From Copromyces sp. CBS 386.78 (lineage: Eukaryota; Ascomycota; Sordariomycetes; Sordariales; Sordariaceae): a stretch of DNA of 64,000 nucleotides. Shown here in pieces: positions 21,912 through 34,381 of the stretch. Below the pieces are notes generated by a model. The model made no database searches. It was not told where the DNA came from and worked only from the letters and a program-made list of their open reading frames with translations. Position 1 is the stretch's first letter. Each line of letters begins with the position of its first letter. The stretch covers positions 1-64,000 of the forward strand of contig MU839221.1 of assembly GCA_030685235.1 (NCBI GenBank). Direction: 5' to 3'. The position numbers and the translations under genes were made by a program.

Positions 21912-24402
21912 ACGCAGAATATTTTATTAATAAGTAGTAAAAGGTAACGGTCCGTTTGCGTAATAGCGTTTAAAATACGGTAGTTATAGTAGAAGCGAAA
22001 TTTATTGCCCGATTTCCGTACGAAAAGAATTAGGGTTCTTACTTTTAAATTATTAGTACGGATAAAGCCTTTATTTAATAGGTTTTTAATAGTTTTTTTG
22101 AAAATTAGGAATTTTTTACAGATTATATTATAAAGTAGATTGAAAGGGATTGGTAATTCTTTACTATTTTTATCCTTTTTAATTTTAATTTTATAATTAA
22201 TTTCGGGATAATAGAAATTAAATTTGTCGGCTTTTTACTTTATTTATAAAGGAAGAAAATCGTAATATTTCTTCGGGATTATCTTCCGGAATTATTCTTT
22301 AATATAGACTTTCTTTAACCGTAAGGCCTTTTCGACGTCCTTTAAATTTATAATATAAATAGCCTTTTCTACTATTCTACCCCCATATTCCTTTCTAATC
22401 CTTTAAATATAGCTTACGAAGGTAGTAGCCGTTATATAGATAACGGACTTAATATCTTTAATAAATTCCGTATTCGGGGCCTACTTTCTACTTACGTACA
22501 GGACTTAATAATTTATAATATTTATATATAATCGCTTCTTATAAAAAATGGAATACGTTTATATAATTTTAAATTAAAATTTCCTTAAAATAATAGGGAA
22601 TTTTAATAGCGGTATAATATAAATATAAATAGGGTAAATATAATTATTAACCTCCGTTAGGAAATACGTAAGACTTTAGATAGTAGTTCTTTTTATAGTT
22701 ATAGAAACTCCTTTAATACGACGAGATTTAATAAGAACGATTAGAATCCGAAGATCTTTAATAATTTTCTTACTAATTGTAATATAATATTAATAACCTT
22801 TATTAATAAGGGTATAAAATAAATTATAATCGTTAATAACGAGTAGAATTAACGTAAATTCTATTTTTAATTACGAATTTAATTTAAATTCTTTTACTTT
22901 ATTTAATATATTTTTAAATTTCGGGGCCCAATTTTATTCCAGAACTACTCTTTTCCCTACTTAGAAGCGGAATTTTATTCGTCGTCGTCCTTTAAGAATA
23001 AAGGGATTTCGGTAACGGTTATTTAAATACGAACCCTATTATTATTATTAGGAGGGATTATAAGTAAGTAAGGATAATTATTTACCCGATAATTAGAAGT
23101 TCTATAATAGAAATATAGGTTATTATCCTTATATTTTTAACGTTCTTTATTAGAAATTTATTTAATACGTTTAGAAGAAGTAGCCGAATTTGAACCACTT
23201 CGCCCTCGATTACTATAATTTTTATTAAATACGCCGATTTAAATAAATCCTATAATAATATTACTATTATAATTAAAGGAATAATCGTTAATAGAGGAAG
23301 AGGAAAATTACATTTATTAACGGGAAATATTAAATTACTAAATATTAATATTAGAAGTAAGAAGGTAAATACTACTACTTTAGGAACGCCCTTTTTAAAA
23401 GCGGAAGTATTTATAATAATCCTTTTTAAATTTAGAAGTCCGCTCGTATTTAACCGTAAAATATTATATTTTAACTACGTAAGCGCAATAATCTTTTAGA
23501 AGATTTATTATAAAGAATTTATTATAGAACTTCCGGTTAAAGGTATGATTAAAGTAAATTAATTTAGTAGGGCTCTCTTAATTATAATTACCCGCTTTTA
23601 ATATTTTATCGTTAAAAGTAATTAAAAAGGTGGCGAAAAATTCTCTATCCTTTTAGCGTATACGAATTAATTTATTAAAAATAATATCCCAGTTTTAGTA
23701 GGAGCCGAAAATAATTTGGATTTAATTAAATAGATTAATTAAATCTTTTTTTCCGCGAATCGTTTTACTAGTCTAAAAACCCTCTAATAATAATTATTTA
23801 TTATTAGGGAAAGTATTAAAAATTTCGGACTAAATAATATTATAATTAATACGGAGGCCCGCTTTAATATCGGTATTATATATTTAAATAAATTAATTAA
23901 AATAGAATTAGAAGGTATAAGGTTAGCTATTCTATTTAGAGAGTTCGAAGGGTTTCCTTCTATAAGTAGAAGTATTAAAACTATCGCTATTTAAATTAGC
24001 GGGGTCTCTAGTAGTAGTAATTAGAATACTTACTACGGTTCTACTAGTAGGAATTAGGTCCGTAAGACTAAAATTCAAATATAGAATAAGGATTAAGTTA
24101 GGATTAGTATTAAAGAAAAAGGATTTAATATAATTATATAGGGTAATACTCCCGTTAAATATTTTAATAAAGCCTTTTACGAAACTATTATTCGTAATAG
24201 TATTTCCTATTAGTTATTATTCGCCGCCGCCTTAAGGGTTATAAAATTACTATTTAATATCGTCGAAATTTATTTCATTGAATCCGACTATAATAATAAA
24301 TATTATAAATACTACGTTCGATATTGTTAATTCCGTTTTAGATTTATTAATATCCGCTATTAAATTTACTATCCGCTCATACAAGTATAAAGTAGAACCT
24401 AA
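21912..24402 (-). pseudogene. gag/protease/RT N-terminal remnant of element A
   Basis: Minus-strand RIP-mutated sequence between the MULE and the element A LTR. The part nearest the MULE continues RT: the segment at 21990-22070 is colinear with 14890-14990 of element E. The region near 23,100-24,400 should hold gag by position. Individual gag motifs could not be read with confidence. Confidence 0.55.
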
Positions 24403-24654
24403 TGTAAAGGGTATAGTATAGTTAGTACAAGTATTAGCCTAAACGATCGATAAGGTTCTACGAGGAAAGAAAGAAAGGAAGGATGCCTATAAAGTAGGCG
24501 GCTGGCTAGCTATCCTTTTTAAGGGACGTATAGGTGTACGGGCTATAGGGAGGGGTTGCCGGCACGGCAGCGTTGCCGGCACGGCAGCGTTGCCGGCACG
24601 GCAGTTCGCCTGGCGATTGCCAGGTACACAGCCACGGGCATCAGCCCCATGACA
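24403..24654 (-). repeat. LTR of element A
   Basis: A 252-bp segment beginning TGTAAAGG and ending CATGACA on the plus strand, the same TGTAA...TGACA ends as the 317-bp LTRs of element E. It sits just upstream (in minus-strand sense) of the gag remnant. Shared blocks with E's LTRs (AGTAGAAC, a GAAAG-rich tract, GGCTAG/CCTATCCTTTT) suggest related families. The distal 170 bp still contain CA/TG and are GC-rich. Confidence 0.65.
24555..24604. repeat. Three tandem copies of a 17-bp GC-rich unit
   Basis: The unit GTTGCCGGCACGGCAGC is present twice exactly and a third time less its last base, inside the LTR of element A. The units have escaped RIP. The LTRs of element E have a related but non-tandem GCCGTGCCGGCAC segment. 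Confidence 0.85.
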
Positions 24655-24659
24655 TATAT

Positions 24660-26340
24660 TTACACTTAAAAAATAATTAGTAGCGTAATTTATATAGTTA
24701 GGCTTTTTATTAGAATTCTATATAGCGTTTAAAAGCGGTATTAAAAACTTTTTTAAATAAGAATACGCAGTATTAATATTATAATTAAATTATAGTAGGT
24801 ATACCTTCTATTTTACTATTTTAATATTTTAGCTAACTAGTATATTAATTTAGATCTACAATTTAATATTATTTTCGAATTTAGTATTATTAAAATTTTA
24901 ATTTTTATAGCGGGTAGTACTACTACTAGTAGTCTTAGTAAACAATAATTTTTAGCGAACAATAATTCGAATTAATACAATATATAGCGAAAGAAGGGGA
25001 TTTTTAATACTTTAGTATTATTATATAAATATATAAATCTAATATTTCTAATATTTTTAGTATTAGATTATAATATAACTGACCCCTATTTCTAAATTCC
25101 CCAGTACTTTTTAGATTATATTACCGTCGCCTAATTACGTTGCTAGTCCGTTTAAATTCTTCCAACTCTTTAGTATATATCGTTGTATAATTTTTATTTA
25201 TATTATTAGTATTCTTTATTATTAATTTCGCGTTTTTAAAGTAATTACGGATTTATTTAATATAATACTTAATTATTATCACTATCCGATATAAAAAGGT
25301 AGGAAATTCGTTATTAGGTATACTATCGCTACCTTTACTATTATATACCCACTTTATATACTTTTTGAAATTATTAAAATACATTTCAATTAGGTTAAAT
25401 TTTAGAAAATATAGCAGTAGATATTAAAATAATATATTAACCTTCGCATACGTGTAGTATATTTCGTTACGAAGATATTAACTAGTATTATTTATTATTA
25501 AAATATTATTGCAGCTAGGGAAAAGGTTTATTTAGGGGAATAATTTCCTCTCTAATTATATTATAAAATTAGGGATATTTATCGTACCTTTGAAGACTAA
25601 TAATTCGAATATACTATTAATTAATATATTTAGGAGGAAATAATACTATTTATTACGTTCGAATATGCTTATTAACGTTACGATAACGTTACAAGGTATT
25701 TATTTAATACAACGAATTCTATTTCGTCGGTTTATACTAAATTCGTTATAGAAAATAAATATTTTTATAGTAAATAGCAATATTTTTATTATTTACTTTA
25801 TTACCAATTGAGGCTACTATTATACTATTTTGAGCACTAATTTCTTCTTCTTCTAACACTCTTAACGAAAATATCGCCGTACAATCTTAATCGATACATA
25901 TATATTATAATCGTTAATAAAAAATTCGTATATTTTATCGAAATATATATTTAGCTTTAGAACAAATAATTTTATAATTTCTTATACAATATTAAATACA
26001 ATTATTCTAATATAAAAATAATATAGTAGCGTACTTTTATTACCTATATAGGGAGTTTTCTAGTATTTTAGGAAGTTTAAAATAGTAAAAACGGTTTATT
26101 AGTAAGTTTGGAATTACTTTTATATCGTTATATAGAATATACGGTTACACCTATTGCGATAGCAATATTACAAAGAGGTTCGCTATTATAAAATATTAAA
26201 TTTACAAGCGCCTTTTAGTTATTATTAGGAAAGGCTACTATTGTACTACGATAATACGATAAAAAACAGTATAAATAATAAGAGCGAACGTAAGTAACGC
26301 GAGCGATTAAAATTTTACGAGATTTGATATAGATTTCGTT
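24660..26340 (-). pseudogene. Tc1-like DD34E transposase remnant
   Basis: Reverse reading shows an NPFPSCNNILI-INNTS segment at 25480-25560, where the second catalytic Asp reads Asn, followed 34 residues later by the catalytic Glu inside a decayed YLPPYSPDFNPIE motif (25385-25440, with PPYSPD read LLYFLK). The DD34E spacing is typical of Tc1. A helix-turn-helix-like N-terminal region lies near 26,050-26,250. Terminal inverted repeats and a TA duplication could not be identified, so boundaries are approximate. Confidence 0.65.
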
Positions 26341-26364
26341 GAGTTATAATAGGATGCGATTGAT

Positions 26365-27499
26365 TTGTTCGTAGTTTCGACTAGATTGTCAATTTGTATA
26401 GCGGTGTGTGTGTGTATGCCACCCCCTTATGCCAAGAAAACGACAAGGCGTTTGAGTGCGGGAACATATGTACATATCACGAGGCATCCATTCACATCAC
26501 GCCGTATTTGCAATTGGGCTCCTCATAGAACCTCCTGGGCGAAGCTGCGGTATGTCAAAGATATCGGCCTCATTATCGCAAAGACCGAGAGAGCAAACAT
26601 GGCCAATCCCCAGAAACGCAACAAATCTCCGCTGTTTTTGGTGATACGTCATTGGGCATCGTACGGCTGACTGCTGTTCACCTTGAAAACCAAGCCGTTC
26701 ATATGTATAAACTTGATAACACTGCAACACTAAACCAACCGCTAGAATAGAATCTTTTCGACTGTTTCTTCCTTCCCCTTTTACTAATAGGCCTTGAAAG
26801 CATGCTTTACTACTCACACAGACCAATGTTCGGAAACCCCCAGTGAAGTTCCTTGTATACACCGGGCCTGAAAGCAACGTAGCTGCATTGCGCGAGAAGA
26901 TCATGATTTGGTTTTACTTCTCATGGATTTTTTGAGAAACTCGACTTTGAGACTGTCAACTTCAGAAACCTTCAACTTTGGAGATGCGACTATTTACACG
27001 CGAAAGACCCCCGTCTAAACGGGTCGGCGCTCAAACCACAAATGGACGAACCATGTTGTTACACAGCCTTTACAACCGGTCAAACGATGAGGGGTTGAAC
27101 CAAGAACATGTATACAGAACAGAACTCGTTCCATGTGCTTCGTCGTGATTACCGCTTTTAGTTCCTGTCAGCATTCTATATTTCTAAGCGAATCTCCCTC
27201 GAACAGCCAATGACATATGAGTGCCAGGACCATGTGCTTAGAAATTGTATATCGAAGCTGGGCCACGAACAATATGATCACGCCATTTGAAATTCCTAAT
27301 ATGAGAGGGGTTGAGGTGTGGTTTGAACGTACAGTTCAGAAATATACGTTATCAATTCTTGTCAAGCCTCATTGCTCTGGACCATCCTCTTCATTCATCA
27401 GTTAACCGCTCACAAATGATCGACATAACAACCACCATTGTTCGTTGTCCCAAACAACAAAGAACTTCCTCCAGCTTAAACTCAAACTCAGCAAAAACC
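26365..27499. other. Gene-free interval after the RIP boundary
   Basis: About 1.1 kb of sequence with normal dinucleotide balance. It opens with a short GT microsatellite at 26405-26418. Small open frames occur on both strands, but none shows a recognisable domain or convincing fungal codon use. It presumably includes the promoter and 5' leader of the downstream oxidoreductase. Confidence 0.6.
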
Positions 27500-28862
27500 A
27501 TGGCAACTACCACCGCGTCCCTGCCGGCCGGCATCCCACCCACTCACCCAGCCGTGGTCATCACCGCCCCCCGCGCCCCTCTCTCCATCCTCTACCGGCC
27601 AACCGAAGCCCCCGGGCCCGGCGAAGCCCTCGTACATGTGGAATGGACCTCCTCCACACCTCTCGACCTACACCAAGCCGATGGCGGTCTTCTCATTGAC
27701 CCCCCACACGTGGGCGGCTCCAGCTTCGGGGGCACCGTCATTGCCCTCGGCCCAGCCCCTTCCGATGCCAGCGTCGCCGCTGCTCACAACAAGCTGAGTG
27801 TCGGCGACCAAGTCTTCGGCATGGCCTGGCAGGAGCCGCGCGAGCACGGGTTCCAGACGTTCATCACGGCGCCGTCTTACCTGATGAGTAAATTGCCTGA
27901 GGGGACGAGGATGCAAGAGGCTGTGACGGTGTCGACGAATTTGGTGACGGTTTTGCATACGTTGACTAAGGATTTGGAGTTGGAGATGCCGCGGTGGCTT
28001 GTTGATTCTCCTTCCTCTCCTGACGCAAAGGAGAATACCTCGAAAGGGAATAAGGAGAAGGACAAAAAGCAGTGGATCCTAGTCTGGGGTGCGGCAAGCA
28101 GTGTAGGCCAATACGCCTTGCAAGTGTTGAAGAGCTGGGGGTATCAGAATGTGATTGCTATCGCGAGCAAGAGACATCACCAGGAGCTGCTGACGCTGGG
28201 GGCGGCGGTGTGTTTTGATTATGGCCAGGAGGACGTAACGGATTTGATTCGGAGCCATATGGCTACCGCCGCTGCGTCGTCGTCGTTATCATCAAATAAT
28301 AATACAACGATCCCGTTAGTACTCAATTGTATCGGGTCCTTAAAGGGTTCACTAAGACCGCTAACTAGGCTGGCGGAAAAGGGAACGAAAGTGGCTGTCA
28401 TGTTGCCTGTCATCAACAAGCATGCTGCTGATGACGAACCGCCAGAGTATGAGATGGATGCTAACAAGGTTCTGGAGGGAGAATGGAAGGAGGGTGTTGT
28501 TTTGAGGGGAGCGAGAACGTATTACTATACGCATGTAAGTTTTTCTCCATGGAAGAGCCCCTATCAGTATGCTCAAGGATTTAAGCTAACCTAGATAGCA
28601 GAGCGAATTTATAAAGAATCACACCCAGCCGGACATTGTCCCGGCTTTGTTGGAATAGGGAGTAGTCAAACCGAACAAGCAGAGGATTATTGAAGGCGCC
28701 ACGTTGCTTAAGCGTGCTACCAATGCCCTCAAGATCCTTAGGGATAGAGCACAATCGGGCGAAAAGCTTGTGTGGAGGGTTGATGAAAAGTCGGCTCATG
28801 AGCTGTTCCCTGATCTCTTCGTTCCGAAGGCTGATCCCACAAAGGCCGAGACTATCATTTGA
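27500..28862 (+). pseudogene. MDR-superfamily zinc-type oxidoreductase with an in-frame stop
   Basis: Two exons, 27500-28534 and 28599-28862 (64-bp intron with GTAAGT donor and GCTAAC branch site). Start ATG at 27500 lies in a good context (AACCATGGC). The protein is a medium-chain dehydrogenase/quinone-reductase-like enzyme of the fungal ToxD-type group: N-terminal GroES-like fold with GGSSFGGTV and VGDQVFGM, and a nucleotide-binding VWGAASSVGQYALQ loop at about residues 195-210. Exon 2 keeps a family-like C-terminus (EFIKNHTQPDIVPALLE ... EKLVWRV) but has TAG at 28656-28658, codon 365 of 433, where CAG (Gln) would fit. The reading frame after it is otherwise open to TGA at 28860. A CAG-to-TAG change is a CpA-to-TpA change. 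A truncated 364-residue product, assembly error or readthrough remain possible. Confidence 0.6.
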
Positions 28863-29650
28863 ACCGCCAACAATGCGCAACTTCATGACCTAGGACGACC
28901 ACATTAGTAGGATTCGTTACTGAAGCTGATTGAACATGAAAGCATCTGTCAGTCACTCACTCTTTTGGCATTTTCTCTATTATAAGATCGTAACGTCCTA
29001 TTACGTTGCTTGAGTTGAAGGCTTTGACTGCATCTATGATACTAGATAGTAGATGCCGGTGCGTTTGCGAGCTTTATGATGATTGATTTGAGCCCGGAAC
29101 AGATACAGCCCGGTCTTGATGTAGTCTGAATATTGGGCCAAGAGTACTTAATACGGCCCAGACGAGTAGTGATTCCTCCAATCGAGGCGATGTTTTCGTA
29201 ACCGGGTAGAGGAACCAGCAAGTGAAGGACATGAACCAGGAAACAGAGCTTCGGATCCAAATGCCGGGAATCGGCTCAGCGTAGTCTCTAAGTGGACCAA
29301 CCCAGGAGCTTGCTGAGCATTTTGCGGGGTAGTAGCATTGATGTTTCGGCTGTTTCAAGCCATATTGGGAAATATGATGAACTCCTTCCGGGAATTCGGT
29401 ATCCTGAAGAATCAAACGAGACATTAAAGGACCGATTTCCCGCCAGAGTACGCTCCTCCGCGATGTCACCCAAATTTCCATCAATCAGGCGGTGGTGAAA
29501 CACCGCCTAGAGAGTATAGCGATGTCATCACCGCTTGATAATGACAGTGTTCCTCTTAAAAGCCGAAACATGTCCACCCCGGCGCCAGTAGGAAACAGTC
29601 AAGTTGTTATTCTCGACAAGACCTAGGTTTTCCACCGCTAAACATCACCC
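28863..29650. other. Intergenic region between oxidoreductase and galactanase
   Basis: About 790 bp. Overlapping short frames exist on both strands between 29,040 and 29,500, but no domain is recognised. The last 200 bp presumably carry the GH53 promoter; I see no specific site. Confidence 0.5.
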
Positions 29651-30763
29651 ATGCATCTTTCAGGATTGTCGGCCGTCCTCGGCCTTTCAGCTTCAGCGGC
29701 TGCCCTCACCTACAAAGGTGTTGACTGGTCGTCTGTGGTGGTGGAAGAGAAGGCCGGCGTCTCTTACAAGAATGTGAACGGTGGTGCCCAGTCCATCGAG
29801 CAGATCCTGCGAGACAGCGGCGTCAACACGGTCCGTCAACGGGTGTGGGTAAACCCTTCCGGGGGCACATACAACATGGCCTATAACATCAACCTGGCCA
29901 AGAGGGCGAAGAACGCTGGGCTTGGAGTTTATGTCGACTTCCACTTCAGCGACACCTGGGCGGACCCGGCGCACCAAGCGATTCCCTCAGGATGGCCAAC
30001 CGCCATTGACGACCTGGCCTGGAAGCTGTACAACTACACACTCGATGCTTCGAACCAGTTCCAGGATAATGGCGTGCAGCCAACCATCATGTCCATCGGC
30101 AACGAGATTACCGGTGGTCTCCTCTGGCCGACGGGAGGCACTTCCTCGTGGTATAACATGGCGCGCTTGCTGCACTCTGCATCTGCCGGTATCAAGGACT
30201 CGAGGCTGAACCCCAAGCCCAAGATCATGATCCATCTTGACAACGGATGGTCAGTTCCATTGCAGCTTGCAACCGGATACTGTATAGCGCTAACTCTGGT
30301 CAACAACCACAGGAACTGGAACACCCAGAACAACTGGTACACAAACGTGTTGAAGCAAGGACCTCTGGTATCTTCGGACTATGACATGATGGGCGTCTCT
30401 TTCTACCCTTTCTACTCGGCGTCGGCGACTCTGACGTCCTTGAAGTCAAGCTTGACAAACATGGCCAACAAATGGGGCAAGGAGCTCGTCGTTGCCGAGA
30501 CCGACTGGCCAACCTCTTGCCCGAACCCAGCTGATGCGTTCCCGTCAGACGCCAAGAACATCCCCTTCACGGCCGCCGGACAGTCGCAATGGATCAAGGC
30601 CGTGGCAGACGTGGTGGCTTCTGTGCCTAAAGGCAATGGACTGTTCTATTGGGAGCCCGCTTGGATTCACAATGCGAACTTGGGCTCATCGTGTGCGAAT
30701 AACTGCATGTTCTCGAACTCGGGGCAGGCCTTGTCCAGTCTGTCGGTGTTCCGTAACATCTGA
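29651..30763 (+). CDS. Arabinogalactan endo-beta-1,4-galactanase, GH53
   Basis: Secreted enzyme that cleaves beta-1,4-galactan side chains of pectin. Exons 29651-30249 and 30313-30763 give 349 aa. The 63-bp intron has donor GTCAGT, branch GCTAAC and acceptor CACAG; splicing joins DNGW to NWNTQNNWY, the expected GH53 sequence. A signal peptide precedes a mature start at LTYKGVDWSS. Catalytic acid/base Glu is in MSIGNEITGG and the nucleophile Glu in LVVAETDWP; a C-terminal FYWEPAWI block completes the barrel. The length matches fungal single-domain galactanases, with no carbohydrate-binding module. The intron is a multiple of three and stop-free, so an unspliced message would encode a 370-aa variant with 21 extra residues. 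Confidence 0.95.
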   Translation: MHLSGLSAVLGLSASAAALTYKGVDWSSVVVEEKAGVSYKNVNGGAQSIEQILRDSGVNTVRQRVWVNPSGGTYNMAYNINLAKRAKNAGLGVYVDFHFSDTWADPAHQAIPSGWPTAIDDLAWKLYNYTLDASNQFQDNGVQPTIMSIGNEITGGLLWPTGGTSSWYNMARLLHSASAGIKDSRLNPKPKIMIHLDNGWSVPLQLATGYCIALTLVNNHRNWNTQNNWYTNVLKQGPLVSSDYDMMGVSFYPFYSASATLTSLKSSLTNMANKWGKELVVAETDWPTSCPNPADAFPSDAKNIPFTAAGQSQWIKAVADVVASVPKGNGLFYWEPAWIHNANLGSSCANNCMFSNSGQALSSLSVFRNI

Positions 30764-31468
30764 AGAGGAGCGATTTAAGGGTGAGAGGGATAGCGACAGG
30801 ATCTAGATGTCCCGAGGTGACCGATAGGATAAGAAGCACAATATGACGCTAGTTGCCAGTTCAAAACACCACGGTGTCAAAACAGGATATAAGGGAATCC
30901 GGGACCAGCGAACTGCTGTATGCTCAAAAGGGTATAAGGCCAAGGGTGAGAATGAACTTTGTTCCAGTAGTATTGACTAGGATGTGAGGAAATGACGGCT
31001 TGTTGGAAGGAGAAGGATGCAGTATTCCGTTGACTGGCTCGTACGGAATGACACAGCAACATGAGAAAAGTGACGGTGCTTCACCCGCCAGTCGCGACGG
31101 CGACCGCGTCACCGTGGTGTGTACCGTGATGGCTCGCGCCGCTGGTTAAAGAGGTAATGCGCCACAGGCTTGCTCATGCATGCACTGCCAAAACCATGGT
31201 TGCCCAGCCACAGGTGCAGCTCCAGCCACAGGACACACCAATCGCGCAGGGGCGGGGCTGTTGAGGGCACAGAGCCCTACGAATTTTCCCTGGTGGGTCC
31301 TACGGGTAGGCCGTGCACCGCCCACCCGCCCGTGCCACTGGCTGGAGGTTTTGCTTGCTGTGAGGGCCGGAGTCCTAAATCCACTGCCATCATCGCGACA
31401 GTCAGATTTTCGCTCTTCGATACCCCGACGAACAGCGAAATCGTGATCACCAACCACCTACCGCAAAG
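30764..31468. other. Intergenic region upstream of ribosomal protein S15
   Basis: About 700 bp. Contains a strong GC-rich hairpin-like stretch at 31085-31125 (CGCGACGGCGACCGCG) and a CCACAGG-rich segment at 31200-31240. Open frames here have no recognisable product. Probably 3' sequence of GH53 and the S15 promoter. Confidence 0.5.
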
Positions 31469-32499
<1,031 letters not shown>

Positions 32500-33096
32500 A
32501 TGCTCTGGGAAATGGGTGGTACTTGCATTCAGTCTCAAATCATGGGTTCGGCAAAAACGGACGCGGGTTTGCTCATTTGGTTATGGCATGGACAAAAGTG
32601 CCAGGGGCTATCTTAGTTTTGACGAGATAGTGCAAACGAGTAATGACGAGTGCAACGTTCTAGGTGATCACACACATAGCTCTCGTCCGCGGTTTCATTG
32701 ACTAGACTTACTGAATGAAGAGCACAATGAAAACAGAACACTCCTTGTTTATCGTGCCCCAGTATGACGCTATCCCCTACAAAACTGCTCATGACGCTTA
32801 TAGCATGAGACCCAGCCTTGGCCTATTACCATCTCGCTGATTGATCATTTCTTAGTATCAATATCAGGACTTCACCATCAACTAACGCACACATATACAC
32901 CATTACGTACGCCATCCGGCCTACCCTCACCTCCCAGGCAGGCCAGACAGAACAAGCCTAGCCATCCGCAGCACACCAACGCTTTCAACCACACAAGCCC
33001 GCAACATCTTCAACACACTCGCGCGCAATCCAACAAACACTCCCCGCAACCCTCCACCGCCTCAACCACCCCCCAAAACAATCGGCGCGCCGCCCC
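32500..33096. other. Intergenic region between S15 and the SET gene (convergent)
   Basis: About 600 bp between two converging genes. A C-rich tract covers 32,900-33,090 next to the SET gene stop. No gene or RNA recognised. Confidence 0.5.
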
Positions 33097-34381
33097 TCAC
33101 AGCACGCCGCAATAATACCCCATAAACGTATCCCTGCATGTCGCACATTCACATACGAACCCCTTCTCCCTCTTCCCATAATCCCACGTCAACTGCTCGC
33201 CCTCCTTGATATCCCTCTTGGCCTGCACGCAAATGTGTTTGGGTTTCACAAAGTGAGCCAGCCCCGAGGCACCGATACGCCACTCGCAATTTGGACCGCG
33301 CTCGACACGCTTGCGCGTCACGTACGCCGAGGAGGATTGGGGATGGGTGCAGCAGTGGTTGATGAGGGAGCCGAGGAGGTAGATGCAGGCGTCTGAGTTT
33401 GTTTTGGCTGGGGGTTGGGTGGCTGTTGTTGATACTGGCGTTAGGGTGTTGGTGGTCGCGGCTGTTGTCGTAGGTGATATCGGGACCGGGACCGGTGGTG
33501 GTGGTGAAGGGAGATGAGGAATGTTGGATGTTGCTGGGACAGTGGCTGTCCGTTTTACCTGGAAAGCATAATGTTTGAAGAAATCCAGACACGCCTTCTG
33601 CCGATCCTCCTCCGTCGGTCTGGCAATGAGCATCTCCCTCACGCCCGCCACGTACGTCTCGTACTCTTCCTTGGTAATAGTCGAGCCGGTGAACCGGCCG
33701 TGCACGAGGTTTTTGCCGAAGAACCTCTTCATTGATCCCGTAACGTCGGGCTCAGCGGACTCGGCTGAGAAGATGGGCTCGGCGTCTCTCCACGAGGCAG
33801 GCGGGAAACCGTTGCGGGCGGCCAGCAGGGGGAAGGCGAGCGTGACGACGTCTTGGCCGCCGTCGGCGAGGGCGGCCTTGTAAGCCTGGTGTTGGCTGTG
33901 CATCAGGGAGGCGTCGGCTGAGAACTTCTCGTTGAAGAGGGCCGTCATCAGAGGCGCCTCGTGGAAAATGAATTCGTCTTTGGTGAGGTTGCGGGCGGCG
34001 AAGAGGCCATAGCCTACGCCCGCGCTCACGAGGCCGATGCGTACTGCCGGGGCATCCTTGGGTGCATTACGTAGGAATTTGGCTGGCAGCTGGGGGGGGG
34101 TGAGGAGATGGTTGGTGTTAGTCAATCAGCAATGTGTGTGAAAAGCGAAGAAATGGCTGAAGGTAACAATGATAGGGGACGCGAGCACAACCTCCGTAAA
34201 AGAAAAATACACGAAGAAAGATATGGTTGAGTTCTTGGCAGTAGAAATTGAGCATGTGATGATGCCTAGGATGTTGACGCGATAAAAATATCCAACATGC
34301 CTTGGCCTGCTTTGCAGCATCAAATCCTTCGTCTTCGTTAGGGGCGTTTGTATGTTTCCTTGGTCGATGAGTGCTCGCCAT
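33097..34381 (-). CDS. SET-domain protein (putative lysine methyltransferase)
   Basis: Proposed exons 34301-34381 and 33097-34089, 357 aa. The SET fold is recognised from VGYGLFAARNLTKDEFI at the N-terminus, the pseudoknot motifs LGSLINHCC and EGEQLTWDYG, and a CECATC post-SET Cys cluster. A low-complexity Pro/Thr stretch (PSPPPPVPVPISP...) splits the domain, as in many fungal SET proteins of unknown substrate. The long open frame upstream begins at TTG, not ATG. That segment has CTAAC and a C-rich tract ending in AG, i.e. an intron 3' end with acceptor at 34090. An upstream ATG at 34381 gives 27 residues ending AAKQAK, which joins LPAKFL in frame if a GC-AG intron (AAG|GCATGT) is used. The first exon is inference. 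Confidence 0.78.

Larger units (their letters stand above)
91..24654 (-). mobile_element. Element A: outer Ty3/gypsy retrotransposon, split by nested insertions
   Basis: Minus-strand coding remnants occur in the order expected of a gypsy element when the inserted elements are skipped: LTR at 24403-24654, gag/protease region about 21912-24400, reverse transcriptase about 17611-18301, RNase H 9388-10019, integrase 99-788. The integrase reads MDFITDF in reverse near 460. The RT active site reads Y-I-N-D at 18073-18084. Elements B, E and F each interrupt it with a clean target-site duplication. The distal LTR is not seen; it lies beyond the left edge or was lost where the 1-90 element inserted. 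Heavily RIP-mutated and certainly inactive. Confidence 0.75.
91..26340. other. RIP-degraded AT-rich heterochromatin block
   Basis: Over about 26 kb nearly every CpA and TpG is missing and TpA is over-represented, while CpG is retained. This is the expected result of fungal repeat-induced point mutation (C to T, mainly in CpA) acting on both strands. There are no long open frames and conserved protein motifs are riddled with TAA/TAG. The block consists of nested transposons described separately. Small islands still rich in CA/TG remain at element ends (for example 17480-17605, 18302-18431, 21763-21903, 24480-24654). The block ends sharply between about 26,340 and 26,400. Confidence 0.93.
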
